A stretch of 64,000 bases of DNA. Origin: Methanosarcina sp. UBA289 (GTDB lineage: Archaea; Halobacteriota; Methanosarcinia; Methanosarcinales; Methanosarcinaceae). This document shows positions 34,281-43,402 of the stretch, one piece after another. The stretch lies in NCBI GenBank assembly GCA_002496565.1, contig DAKJ01000005.1, positions 1-64,000 on the forward strand, in the 5' to 3' direction. Made by a program: the position numbers and the translations under genes. Position 1 is the stretch's first letter; the number at the start of each line of letters is the position of its first letter. The notes beneath the pieces are model-generated. The model saw nothing but the letters and a program-made list of their open reading frames with translations, made no database searches and was not told where the DNA came from.

Positions 34281-35549
34281 ATGAACTTAAAAACATTTAA
34301 TTCTTTAGCTCTGGCTATCTTTGTGCTAACGCTTATTCTGGCGCTAGCAGGAACGTGTGCAGCTATGTCGGTTGAAATAAGAGGTACACCCTTTGATACA
34401 GGAAGTACGGATGCGCAGAATATTTCGTGGGATTTCAGAAACTTCGGAGCCTTTTTCTTTGGTGCAAATAAGTACAGTAGTCTCATGAATGGGTCTGGAG
34501 AGCATCTTTATTTTGAGGACAAAGGAGACAGTCCTTCTCTTGGGAAAGATAATCCTTCAGCCAATATAATCGATGAGGGTGAACTCATTTATACTGTCAA
34601 ACAGCTCCCTTCGAAATATAGGGTATTTTCTGAAGAAGAAAATGTGACAAAGGTGTCTTTCTTTTATTCACTGCCGCTCTTTGGTAAACCATATTGTGCT
34701 ATTGATAATGATGCAACACAGCTCACTAAGATATTGTTCCAGCAGGATGAAAACGAAAAGATAACACTCAAGGAAGGAGAGAGTTGGGATATTGCCGGCG
34801 GATACAGCCTTACTCTGAACGGGATTGACATTGACGGTAATAAATGCTATTTTTCGCTTTACAGGAATAATACGGAGTTAGATACTGCTTTAGTCTCTGT
34901 GGACGGCACTATAGATGATAGGATATTTACTGCAGAAGATGAATTCGGGGATAACTCCTCACATATTTATTTCATTACCTTTGTAGATTTCATCTTTTCA
35001 GGTGCAGATGCAAATTTTGCAGTGTTCAAATATACCTGGCTGATAGATAAAGACAAGCCTCTTTCCATTAAGTCCGGGGATAAGTTTGGCAGTTTTGAAG
35101 TGGACCAGGCTCTTGAAAATCTGATAGTAATGTCAAATGCCAATTCCATAAAAATTAATCTTAATGCTGACAGCATGACTAACATTACGGATGAGTGGTA
35201 TTTTAAGACCTCTGATGAGGGAAAAGGAAGTAATGGAGGATATGTAATCTATCCTGCAAAGACAATCGTTGTCGAAGAACAGCAGCCTGGTACTGCAGGA
35301 ATGAATGCTACACTGAACACATCCGGCAGCGTTCAAATGGAAGGGAAAAATAATACGCAGCCAGCTGTAGCGGTAGAAAACACCAGCAAGAAAAACAGAG
35401 AGACCTCTAATGAAATTTACAGATCCTCCTCTGAAACCCCGGATGAAGCAGAAACACCTGTAACTGTTATCAATAAAGGTCCAGCAAGCTCTGGTTTTGG
35501 AGGATTTCTGGATACCATTCTCCCAATCCAGTATGGTTCATTATTTTAA
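34281..35549 (+). CDS. Secreted S-layer-domain protein, Methanosarcina type
   Basis: The 422-aa protein has a signal peptide (about residues 1-28, LALAIFVLTLILALAGTCAA). A single domain of the Methanosarcinales S-layer/tile family follows: VEIRGTPFDTG, GAFFFGANKYSSLMNG, EGELIYTVKQLPSKYR, GESWDIAGGYSLTLNGID and SIKSGDKFGSFEV. After about residue 335 comes a low-complexity S/T/N/E-rich region, then a short C-terminus SGFGGFLDTILPIQYGSLF. Main S-layer proteins of the genus usually have two such domains and a C-terminal membrane anchor; here there is one domain and no clear anchor. It may be a minor envelope protein. It starts 114 bases after the importer ATPase gene and need not be cotranscribed. 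Confidence 0.8.
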   Translation: MNLKTFNSLALAIFVLTLILALAGTCAAMSVEIRGTPFDTGSTDAQNISWDFRNFGAFFFGANKYSSLMNGSGEHLYFEDKGDSPSLGKDNPSANIIDEGELIYTVKQLPSKYRVFSEEENVTKVSFFYSLPLFGKPYCAIDNDATQLTKILFQQDENEKITLKEGESWDIAGGYSLTLNGIDIDGNKCYFSLYRNNTELDTALVSVDGTIDDRIFTAEDEFGDNSSHIYFITFVDFIFSGADANFAVFKYTWLIDKDKPLSIKSGDKFGSFEVDQALENLIVMSNANSIKINLNADSMTNITDEWYFKTSDEGKGSNGGYVIYPAKTIVVEEQQPGTAGMNATLNTSGSVQMEGKNNTQPAVAVENTSKKNRETSNEIYRSSSETPDEAETPVTVINKGPASSGFGGFLDTILPIQYGSLF

Positions 35550-35874
35550 AAGGAGTTGAATTTTAAGGAGTGCATTAAACTTTAAAACCCTCATAAAGTT
35601 CCTACTTTTTTAATTTTTAAGTCAGTTTTTAAGTCGAATACGATTCTCTGTAGAGGTGAAACCTCTTCATTTCTGCCTGTAATTCGGAATTTTGAATTTT
35701 TTCGAGCTTATTTTCGGAGTTTGAATGGTTTTGGTCTACGTTTAATGAGTATTTGTCAGATTCGCCCAAATATCTCTTTCAAGGAATGTTTATTTATACG
35801 GAAATACGGTAATAAGATTCCGTATATCTATGTGAGCCTGAGGAACTGCAAAATCAGAAAAGGAGGTCCAGAAG
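35550..35874. other. Intergenic region after the S-layer-domain gene
   Basis: AT-rich with no strong hairpin. A frame crossing 35721-35921 lacks a ribosome binding site. AGGAGGT at 35861-35867 serves the small frame that follows. Confidence 0.45.
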
Positions 35875-36024
35875 ATGAAAGAAATAATACTGAGAAAGAC
35901 AATGCTGAGAAAGACTCCTGAACCCGTTTTGCATGGGGTTTTCTTAAGCAATGGCAAGTTCATCACTCCCGCAGAAATGGAAATCATGAAAAGCCTCGGG
36001 GTTATCCGGGCAACAAAAACTTGA
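35875..36024 (+). CDS. Small basic protein of 49 aa, unknown function
   Basis: An ATG at 35875 is preceded by AGGAGGT at 35861-35867, an almost perfect ribosome binding site at the right distance. The 49-aa product starts MKEIILRKTMLRKTPEPV and ends SLGVIRATKT; it is basic and has no membrane segment. A pattern FLSNGKFITPAEMEIMKSLG suggests a small folded domain. I do not recognise it. The ribosome binding site is the main support; the frame is too short to trust on coding potential alone. Confidence 0.5.
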   Translation: MKEIILRKTMLRKTPEPVLHGVFLSNGKFITPAEMEIMKSLGVIRATKT

Positions 36025-36497
36025 ACTCCAGAAATAAACCGGAAAAGGATAGGTTCCTAGACAGATTAAAGAACTTCTAGGATGCGATCTGCAATAACGC
36101 CTCAAAGATATCAATCCGTTAATTATCTTTCAAAAATATCCTCTTCTAACTGGACTCAAAAAAATTCTACAAAAGATCTTCGCTCAAAGTAGCCGTGAAA
36201 GCCAAACCAATGAAATCGAGAAATAAAGATTGAATTATTTATTAAGAGTACCTTATTGACCTGTTATCTCGTGTTCTTGCTGTATTTAAGTTGTAGTTTC
36301 CATTTTTTAGCGGACTATTCCGAATATAAGGGCCATCGCCTAAAGATAAAGTTCACATGCCCTGCATGTATTTTACCTGTAAAAATTTGTTTTGCTTTTT
36401 TTCCGAGTTACTTATTGCCTGAATCGGGATTCTGACCTAAACTCTGAAATAGAGTAACTTTATGAAGTAAGGTAACTATACTTCGTGCAAGGAAAAA
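36025..36497. other. Intergenic region upstream of the nitrilase-family gene
   Basis: No gene is seen. The part nearest 36498 is AT-rich and probably carries the promoter of the hydrolase gene. No clear hairpin or repeat. Confidence 0.45.
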
Positions 36498-37307
36498 GTG
36501 ACAACCATGAAAGCTGCCTGCATCCAGATGAATATCTCCCTTTGCTCAAAACAGGAAAACCTTGAGCGTGCCCTCTCTCTGGCAGAAGAAGCAGTCTCGA
36601 AAGAAGCTGAACTGCTCGTATTTCCGGAAGTTTTCTCAACCGGGTTTTGCTATGACCGCATAGCTGAGGTGGCTGAGTCTGTTTCCGGTCCCACTCTGGA
36701 AGCTTTATGTGATTTTTCAAAGGAACATGGATGTATTCTTGCAGGTTCAATGATAGAACAGAGAAAAAGGCAATTAATAGGTGCAGAAAAGCCATCTCCC
36801 TCTCAGTTCAACCTGGGTTTCTGCATCGAATGCGGAAAGCTAGCTGGCATCCACCGAAAAACCCAGCTTTACGGTCCTGAGAAAGAATATTTTGCATTTG
36901 GAGACCAGATACATCCTATTCAGCTTCAAAAATATGGGCTTTCCATAGGGCTCATGGTTTGTAACGAAATCAGGTATCCGGAAGTTGCACGAAAACTTGC
37001 CCTTGAAGGAGCAGACCTGCTGGTTTCAGCTGCCGACATTCCTGATTTTTATCTATATCCCTGGCGCATTATGTCCCTTTCTAGAGCAGTTGAAAACCAG
37101 CTACTACATATCGCCTGTAACAGAGTGGGAAATGATAAATACTCAACTTATCCAGGTGGCTCTCTTATTGCCGACGGATGGGGAAGGGTTCTGGCAGAAG
37201 CCGGAAAGGAAGAGTGTGCCCTCATTGCGGAAATTGATCTCGAGGAGGCAAAAGAGATCAGACAAACAGGTTCCATACTCGAAGATCGTAGACCTGACCT
37301 TTATTAA
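36498..37307 (+). CDS. Carbon-nitrogen hydrolase, nitrilase superfamily
   Basis: The 269-aa protein has the Glu-Lys-Cys triad of the nitrilase superfamily: Glu in LLVFPEVFSTGF, Lys in HRKTQLYGPEKEYF and Cys in GLMVCNEIRYPEVARKLA. It resembles omega-amidase/YafV-like members that hydrolyse small amides, but the substrate cannot be read from the sequence. The start is GTG at 36498 with AAGG at 36489-36492; an ATG at 36507 is the alternative and would shorten the protein by three residues. Confidence 0.88.
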   Translation: MTTMKAACIQMNISLCSKQENLERALSLAEEAVSKEAELLVFPEVFSTGFCYDRIAEVAESVSGPTLEALCDFSKEHGCILAGSMIEQRKRQLIGAEKPSPSQFNLGFCIECGKLAGIHRKTQLYGPEKEYFAFGDQIHPIQLQKYGLSIGLMVCNEIRYPEVARKLALEGADLLVSAADIPDFYLYPWRIMSLSRAVENQLLHIACNRVGNDKYSTYPGGSLIADGWGRVLAEAGKEECALIAEIDLEEAKEIRQTGSILEDRRPDLY

Positions 37308-37486
37308 TTTAATATTGAATTTACCATATATTTGACAAAAAAGTCTATAATAATGGATTAATCTAAAATCAAAGTTGAAAAATAAACCTAAATTACAAAA
37401 ACAATCGTTTAAATAGTAAAAAATAACCAAATCAATAATTAAAATGACCAAATCATTTGAAAAATTAAAAGGTGAACCCTGCAGGG

Positions 37487-38974
37487 TTACCCTTTCAGCT
37501 CTTTAATTATCAGTTCTCGTGTCGTTTTTGCATCTGCCGTACCTTTTGTCTTTTTCATGACCTGTCCTACAAGGAAGTTCAGGGATTTTTCCGTGCCTCC
37601 AAGATAGTCCTGCACTGCCGCTTCATTCTCGGCGATTGTTTCGGCAATAGCTTTAGTCACCAGATCGTCTTCGGCTTTGAAAAGGCCTTTTTCTTCAATA
37701 ATGTGGGATGGAGTCTTTTCCTCCGTAGTGTCCAGCATGGTTCGAATTACTTCAACGGCAGCCCTGTCACTGATTTTACCTTCGGCAAAGAGGTTAACCA
37801 GTTCTACCATATCTGAAACTTTAAAGGAGTTCTTTATCTTCGGATCTTTTGCATGGATGAAACTTATCTTCTTCCCGTCATAAGAAGAGATTGCAAGGTC
37901 ACGGTAATTTAATTCCCCAAGGAAAACATCAGCCGTCCATGTTGCTGCAATCTTTGGGTCCACGCCCTCTGCACAGACGTCTTCATAGAAATCGGCAAGC
38001 ATAATCTTTGATGTCAGAGATTTTGCATGCATGTCCGTAATTCCGTACTGCTCTATGAAACGGGAACGTTTTGCGTCCGGAAGTTCAGGCAGAGTCTCCT
38101 TAATTGCAGGAATCCAATCGGTAACTTGCATAGGCATGAGGTCGGGTTCGCGGAAGTAGCGGTAGTCTTCAGCTTCTTCTTTTGTCCTCATTGAGAGTGT
38201 TACGCCCCGACCTTCGTCGTAATGGCGAGTCTCCTGTGAGACTTTTCCTCCGCGTCGGATCACATTCTTCTGGCGCATGATCTCATAGAGAAGAGCTCTT
38301 TCAACTCCTTTATGAGAGGAAATGTTTTTGATCTCAACACGGGTACCCCAGTGGACCGAAACGTTTGCATCCACACGCATTGCTCCTTCCAGGTTTCCGT
38401 CAAAAACGTCCAGATACTCAAGGATGTTCCTGAACTTATCAAGGAACCTTCTTGCCTCTTTGGGGCTGCGCATATCGGGCTCTGTAACGGTCTCAATCAG
38501 AGGCATTCCCGATCTGTTGTAATCGATAAGAACACCTTTTGATTTCCCTATACTTCCGATGTGCACGAGTTTACCAGGATCTTCTTCCATATGGGCTCTT
38601 GTAATCCCTACCGCATGTTCCCCATCTTCTCCTTCAATTACGACTTTTCCATTGCTCACGATTGGGAAATCGTACTGGGTGATCTGGAAACCTTTAGGAA
38701 GGTCAGGGTAGAAATAGTTCTTTCTGTGGAACTGCGTCTCTTCTGCAATCTCTCCCTCAAGGGCAAGCCCCACCTTAATTGCGGCTTCCACTGCTTTTTT
38801 GTTCAGCACAGGCAGTGTTCCCGGAAGGCCCAGGCAAACCGGACAGGTGTGAGTATTGGGAGCGGCATTGTGATAATCCGTAGAGCAGCCGCAGAACATC
38901 TTGGTTTTAAGTTTGTTTAGCTGGATATGGATTTCAAGCCCGATCCTTACCCCGTCAGGGTTTTCATAGACCAT
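37487..38974 (-). CDS. gatB: Asp-tRNA(Asn)/Glu-tRNA(Gln) amidotransferase subunit B
   Basis: GatB binds mischarged Glu- or Asp-tRNA and phosphorylates its side chain before amidation. The 495-aa protein has the family N-terminus VRIGLEIHIQLNKLKTKMFC with the zinc-type CGCS, NTHTCPVCLGLPGTLPVLN, HRKNYFYPDLPKGFQITQYD and the C-terminal YqeY-like domain ending FLVGQVMKKTKGTADAKTT. It starts directly after the gatA stop, with the order gatC-gatA-gatB on the minus strand. The transamidase supplies Asn- and/or Gln-tRNA in this organism. Confidence 0.97.
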   Translation of the reverse strand: MVYENPDGVRIGLEIHIQLNKLKTKMFCGCSTDYHNAAPNTHTCPVCLGLPGTLPVLNKKAVEAAIKVGLALEGEIAEETQFHRKNYFYPDLPKGFQITQYDFPIVSNGKVVIEGEDGEHAVGITRAHMEEDPGKLVHIGSIGKSKGVLIDYNRSGMPLIETVTEPDMRSPKEARRFLDKFRNILEYLDVFDGNLEGAMRVDANVSVHWGTRVEIKNISSHKGVERALLYEIMRQKNVIRRGGKVSQETRHYDEGRGVTLSMRTKEEAEDYRYFREPDLMPMQVTDWIPAIKETLPELPDAKRSRFIEQYGITDMHAKSLTSKIMLADFYEDVCAEGVDPKIAATWTADVFLGELNYRDLAISSYDGKKISFIHAKDPKIKNSFKVSDMVELVNLFAEGKISDRAAVEVIRTMLDTTEEKTPSHIIEEKGLFKAEDDLVTKAIAETIAENEAAVQDYLGGTEKSLNFLVGQVMKKTKGTADAKTTRELIIKELKG

Positions 38975-40402
38975 TTATGCCACCTCCAGAGGTCTCTTTG
39001 TGTGATAATCGGTATTCTGTTCGAAAGTGTACGCTGCACGCAGTACAGCAGGCTCGTCAAAGGGTTTGCCAATTATCTGAAGCCCTATCGGAAGACCGTC
39101 CGTAAAGCCGCAAGGCACGGAAATTGAGGGTACACCTGCAAGGTTAATCGGGCAGGTATTTACGTCCGAGAGATAGAGAGTAAGCGGATCTTCAATTTTT
39201 TCTCCTATTTTGAAAGCAGGGTTCGGCATAGTTGGAGCCATAAGGAGGTCAACTTTTGAAAGGGCCTTATCAAAGTCCTGCTTCACAAGAGTCCTGACCT
39301 TCAGGGCTTTTAAATAATACTTGTCATGGTATCCTGCTGAAAGAGCATAGGTTCCAAGGAGAATTCTTCTTTTCGCTTCTGTCCCGAAGCCCTCAGCTCT
39401 TGTCTTCGAAACCATGGCATGCCAGTTTTCGCCGTTCTCTCTAAGTCCGTAACGTGTTCCGTCGAAACGGGCAAGGTTTGAAGAAGCTTCACTCATTGCA
39501 ATGATATAATATGAAGCAAGGGCATACTTTATGTGAGGCATAGAAACCTCTTCCCAGGTTGCTCCAAGGTCTTCATATTTGTGTATGGCATTCCATACGG
39601 CTTTCTCAACGTCTGGATGTGTGCCTTCTCCGAAAAACTCTTTCGGGACACCAATTTTGAGTCCTTTTACATCTTCGACAAGGGCTTTCTGGTATTCGGT
39701 TTTACTGTCAATTGAAGTGGAATCTCTGCGGTCGTAGCCGGCTATAACATCCATCAGCACTGCAATGTCTCTTACATTGTTTGCAAGAGGTCCTACCTGT
39801 TCAAGAGAGTTTGCATAAGCCACTACTCCATACCTTGAAATTGCTCCATATGTTGGTTTAAGCCCGACTACTCCGCAGAAAGCTGCAGGGCAGCGTACGG
39901 ATCCCCCTGTATCCGAGCCGAGAGAAAAAGGAGCTTCTCCTGCTGCAACAACTGCTGCACTGCCTCCGGAAGACCCGCCAGGTACTCTTTCAAGGTCCCA
40001 GGGGTTTGCAGTCGGCCCAAAATAGCTGGTTTCCGTAGAAGAGCCCATAGCAAACTCATCCATATTGGTTTTTCCTAGGATTACAGCACCTGCAGCAAGA
40101 AGTTTTTCGATAACATGAGCATTGAATGGTGGAGCATAGCCCTCCAGAATTTTCGAACCACAGCTGCTTGGCAGTCCGACTACGGAAATATTATCCTTTA
40201 TTGCAATTGGCACGCCTGCAAGAGGGCCGTCATGTTCCTCAGCATCAATTTTCTTTGCCTGCTCAAGGGCTTTTTCAGAGACTTTTATATAACCGTTAAT
40301 TTTGCTTTTTTTTATAACTTCGAGGTAGTGAGCTGTTACTTCTTCGGCTGAACTTTCTTCTATTTTCTCTTTTACCTGTGCAACACTCATCCATTTTGCC
40401 AT
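38975..40402 (-). CDS. gatA: Asp-tRNA(Asn)/Glu-tRNA(Gln) amidotransferase subunit A
   Basis: GatA is the amidase-signature glutaminase that releases ammonia for GatB. The catalytic Ser-cisSer-Lys set is visible: Lys in VPIAIKDNISV, and the serines in GGSSGGSAAVVAAGEAPFSL with GSDTGGSVRCPAAF. The 475-aa length is normal. I use the ATG at 40402, preceded by GAGGAGG. A TTG one codon upstream is also open. Ten or so bases separate it from gatC and it abuts gatB. Confidence 0.97.
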   Translation of the reverse strand: MAKWMSVAQVKEKIEESSAEEVTAHYLEVIKKSKINGYIKVSEKALEQAKKIDAEEHDGPLAGVPIAIKDNISVVGLPSSCGSKILEGYAPPFNAHVIEKLLAAGAVILGKTNMDEFAMGSSTETSYFGPTANPWDLERVPGGSSGGSAAVVAAGEAPFSLGSDTGGSVRCPAAFCGVVGLKPTYGAISRYGVVAYANSLEQVGPLANNVRDIAVLMDVIAGYDRRDSTSIDSKTEYQKALVEDVKGLKIGVPKEFFGEGTHPDVEKAVWNAIHKYEDLGATWEEVSMPHIKYALASYYIIAMSEASSNLARFDGTRYGLRENGENWHAMVSKTRAEGFGTEAKRRILLGTYALSAGYHDKYYLKALKVRTLVKQDFDKALSKVDLLMAPTMPNPAFKIGEKIEDPLTLYLSDVNTCPINLAGVPSISVPCGFTDGLPIGLQIIGKPFDEPAVLRAAYTFEQNTDYHTKRPLEVA

Positions 40403-40414
40403 CAAAAATCCTCC

Positions 40415-40696
40415 TCAGCCGATTTTCGGAACCCTGAAAGTTCCATCCTGTTTGTGTTCGGTGTTTGCAAGAACGACTTCCTGTGGGAGGGATTCTTCCA
40501 CCACATCCTCCCTGAATACGTTATAAATCTCAGCCACGTGATAAGTGGGAGCTACGTCTTCGGTCGGCAATTCATCAAGCTGTCCGAAGTATCCCAGTAC
40601 TGAATTAAGTTTTTCCATGTATTCGACGGTTTCCTGTTCGCTGATATCAATGCGAGCAAGCCAGCCGATGTGTTCTACATCTTCTTTTGTGATCAT
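40415..40696 (-). CDS. gatC: Asp-tRNA(Asn)/Glu-tRNA(Gln) amidotransferase subunit C
   Basis: GatC is the small subunit that wraps around GatA and stabilises the GatCAB complex. The 93-aa protein starts MITKEDVEHIGWLARIDI, contains YMEKLNSVLGYFGQLDEL and ends with the typical EHKQDGTFRVPKI. It is the first gene of the gatCAB unit. Confidence 0.95.
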   Translation of the reverse strand: MITKEDVEHIGWLARIDISEQETVEYMEKLNSVLGYFGQLDELPTEDVAPTYHVAEIYNVFREDVVEESLPQEVVLANTEHKQDGTFRVPKIG

Positions 40697-40928
40697 GAAA
40701 GTTCCTCAAAAATAGAATGATCCCGAATAGAATGCTATTGGTTGCTTCATAATAGAAACAGGTTAATGGGATAAATATATATTCATCTCCCCCTGCATCC
40801 GTTTCCGTTCCCAATTGTTACCCAAGCTCCATCTTGGGAGGACGGTACATTTTCTTTTTGCTAAAGAATGTTGATTTATGGGTAACTTTAATTTGGATGT
40901 GATGGCAGCAGTGCATTAGCAATTGTTA

Positions 40929-42092
40929 TTACTTTTTCTGTCTTCTATTAAGATCGTACATCTGGACTTTTTTCATTTTTGCGAGATTGAGTACTTTTTC
41001 AAGTTCATTGTCGGCAAGATCTCTAGCCTCTATGTAGCCACTGTCTACGGCTTCGTTGAATATTTCGTATCCCAGGGCTGAGCGAGCAAGGACTGTAGTC
41101 CAGCCTCTGGGGCTGCCAACTCCACCAAAGGAGATATCCGAATTTTCGGCGGTAAGATCCATACAAAAACGACAGGAAGAACTTCTATATTCGTCAAACT
41201 CACTGAGTTCAAAAATTTGTTGTTTTCCGTCCTTTAGAGTAACCTCAAACTTTCCTTTCCGAATTTTCATGGCATCTACGTTTTCCAGCGTGATTCCATA
41301 ACTTTCAAGTACTGATTTAATTCCCTCATAGGAGAAGGTGTCCATGCAAAAGAGCCCAAGTTTGAGAACCTTTGCTCTCATGAAAAGATGTAGAAATCCA
41401 TAGGAACTTTTCTGCATTTTAGTGACTGCATCAATATTGCAGCTCGTCCCTACGAAGGCAATGCTGTTCATTCCCTGCTTAATTGCACTCATAAGAGCTT
41501 CAAGCGTCATTGAGTGGGAATAAATACTGCCGCTACTCTCAAGGATCTCTTCCCTTGTCTTCGCAACTATCGGTACAGGTTTCCAGGTTTCCTCTTTTGA
41601 GTGGGTGGTGACCACGGCAGCGTCAATCAATCCCTCATCAAGGGCGTACAAAAGCAAGGATGTCACAACTCCACCATCCTGTCCTTTTATTTCGGGAATA
41701 GCAGATCTTGCTGCATATGCGAAGCGAAAACTTCCTATAAGTCCCTCTTCTGTGGTGATGGTTCTCGGGCACTGGTAGTAACAGACCCCACAGGCTTTAC
41801 AAGGCCCTACCAGCTTTGGTGCGCCATCCTCTATTGTTATATACTCGCAACTTGCTGCACAGGCTCCACAGAGAGTACATATGCCTGGTTTTATAATGTC
41901 CTTTTTTAATTTTCCAAAAGAAATTCTCTCTTTCTCGCTAAGATTTCGCTTGAGCCGGATTACACTTTTTTCTAGAGCATCGAATTTCTGTTTACATTCG
42001 GGACTGCAGAAATAATAGCTCTTTCCCCCATAGTACGAAAAATATTCGGTATTCTCAGATATTATTTTCTTGCAGATAGGATCAAGTGGCAT
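40929..42092 (-). CDS. FrhB/FpoF-like Fe-S flavoprotein with TRASH/YHS-like N-terminal domain
   Basis: The protein is 387 aa from the ATG at 42092, which has GGAGG upstream; a start at 42119 would add nine residues. Residues 1-40 (DPICKKIISENTEY, then SYYFCSPECKQKFDAL) look like a YHS/TRASH metal-binding domain. Two 4Fe-4S motifs follow: CTLCGACAASCEY and CKACGVCYYQCPRT. The rest matches the coenzyme F420 hydrogenase/dehydrogenase beta subunit family, with GQDGGVVTSLLLYAL, GTSCNIDAV and a C-terminal CRFCMDLTAENSDISFGG cluster. It probably moves electrons between F420H2 and an unknown partner. It stands alone downstream of priL. Confidence 0.85.
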   Translation of the reverse strand: MPLDPICKKIISENTEYFSYYGGKSYYFCSPECKQKFDALEKSVIRLKRNLSEKERISFGKLKKDIIKPGICTLCGACAASCEYITIEDGAPKLVGPCKACGVCYYQCPRTITTEEGLIGSFRFAYAARSAIPEIKGQDGGVVTSLLLYALDEGLIDAAVVTTHSKEETWKPVPIVAKTREEILESSGSIYSHSMTLEALMSAIKQGMNSIAFVGTSCNIDAVTKMQKSSYGFLHLFMRAKVLKLGLFCMDTFSYEGIKSVLESYGITLENVDAMKIRKGKFEVTLKDGKQQIFELSEFDEYRSSSCRFCMDLTAENSDISFGGVGSPRGWTTVLARSALGYEIFNEAVDSGYIEARDLADNELEKVLNLAKMKKVQMYDLNRRQKK

Positions 42093-42279
42093 TAAAAGCC
42101 TCCGAAGAAGATTACGCAAAAAATTTTAGAAACAACATACATGCCATCAAATGCGTGACTCCCACACGAATTTGACGCTATCCTTAAAGGAGATTGATCT
42201 TGTATCAATCAAGTCAATAATTAATATTAAAAGAATATAATTAATATAAATCTTTTTTATAATTATAAAATATCTGATT

Positions 42280-43401
42280 TTATGCCTTTTCTTTTCCCTT
42301 TACTTTTCTTCTTGTTTTTCCTTTCCTTTTTTCTTCTTGTTTTTCCTTTCCTCTTTCCTCTTCTTCCTGTTTTTCCTTTCCTTTTTCCTTTTCTCTATTT
42401 TTTAGATATAATTTTTTCTCGTAATACGCTAGAGGATGATTGATTTTCTCACACAATCTGTCTCTTCCTATGCAGTTGCCATAGGTTCTCATCGTATCAC
42501 ACGCAGGAGGCTTGTATATATTCCCTGTTGCGCCTGCAATATGTTCTATTTGATAAAGGGTAGTTTCCGCATCAAAATCAGGAGAGACATTGAAGAGGTT
42601 AAGAATTTCATCCACTGACATTCCTACACTGAGCAAGAAGGAAGTCATGGCAAAACGCATAGAATGGGCAAGGTTCACTCCACCCTGTACGTTTGCAAGG
42701 GCATGGGATATACAGGGGGGAAAGAGTTCTGGTTCCACTGCGCCAAAGTCCGTTGCTCCGAATTTTTTCTTGTGTATCTCAAAATGGTCTTTTATTTCAG
42801 CAACATAAGGAGCGCAGAAACTTGAGATTTCAGAAGGGATTTTAGGAGCAGGAAACGATTTTTCTATTCTTTCTTTGATCGCTTCTTGAAGAAGTCTTAC
42901 GAAGTCCTTTTTCGTAACTACGACCATTCCGGATTTAAGTTGTCTATTTGTTAATTTCCATATGGGTTCCCTTATTGAAGAAGAGAAGCGTATATAATCT
43001 GCAAAATGCATACTGAAATGTAATTCTTCAGCTTCTGCTTGAATCCCAAAATCTTCCCCAAATTCAAGCAAAAAATCAGTACTTTCTTTTTCGAGCCATT
43101 TTAAGGCTGCTTCTGCCTCTTTAAGGGCATATCGCTTGGTAAATAACTGATCATCTATGCAAGCGACCAGAATTTGAGCAAAAGGATAAGAGAGAGTTTC
43201 GGAAAGAAGCCAGCTTTCATCTTTTGTCAGCGATTTTTCAATCTCTCCCTCGATGGATTGCATTACTCTTTCCATCCCGCGAGCTCGAGATCTCCGAAAG
43301 GCTGGAGAGTTAAGTAAACTCTCTAACGAAACTCCAAGGCTTTCTACATAAGCAGATACTTCTGAAGCAAATGGGTAAAGAGCGATGTGTTCCTCGTCCA
43401 T
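42280..43401 (-). CDS. priL: DNA primase large subunit, PriL
   Basis: PriL is the regulatory Fe-S subunit of archaeal/eukaryal-type primase; the catalytic PriS gene is not in this window. I start it at the ATG at 43401, which lies one base after the pcn stop and gives 373 aa. Cysteines of the 4Fe-4S domain are seen in SSFCAPYVAEI, LFPPCISHALANV and PPACDTMRTYGNCIGRDRLC. The conserved HSMRFAMTSFLLSVGMSVDE is present. The last 35 or so residues form a highly charged K/E/R/Q tail of repeated GKEKQEE-type units, probably disordered. Confidence 0.95.
   Translation of the reverse strand: MDEEHIALYPFASEVSAYVESLGVSLESLLNSPAFRRSRARGMERVMQSIEGEIEKSLTKDESWLLSETLSYPFAQILVACIDDQLFTKRYALKEAEAALKWLEKESTDFLLEFGEDFGIQAEAEELHFSMHFADYIRFSSSIREPIWKLTNRQLKSGMVVVTKKDFVRLLQEAIKERIEKSFPAPKIPSEISSFCAPYVAEIKDHFEIHKKKFGATDFGAVEPELFPPCISHALANVQGGVNLAHSMRFAMTSFLLSVGMSVDEILNLFNVSPDFDAETTLYQIEHIAGATGNIYKPPACDTMRTYGNCIGRDRLCEKINHPLAYYEKKLYLKNREKEKGKEKQEEEERGKEKQEEKRKGKTRRKVKGKEKA
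42283..42405 (-). repeat. Low-complexity repeats coding for the PriL tail
   Basis: The strand shown is a run of CTTTTCC and TTCTTCTTG units, repeated at least three times. They encode GKEKQEEEER, GKEKQEEKRK and shorter derivatives. The run looks like a product of slippage and may vary between strains. Confidence 0.6.
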
Positions 43402-43402
43402 C

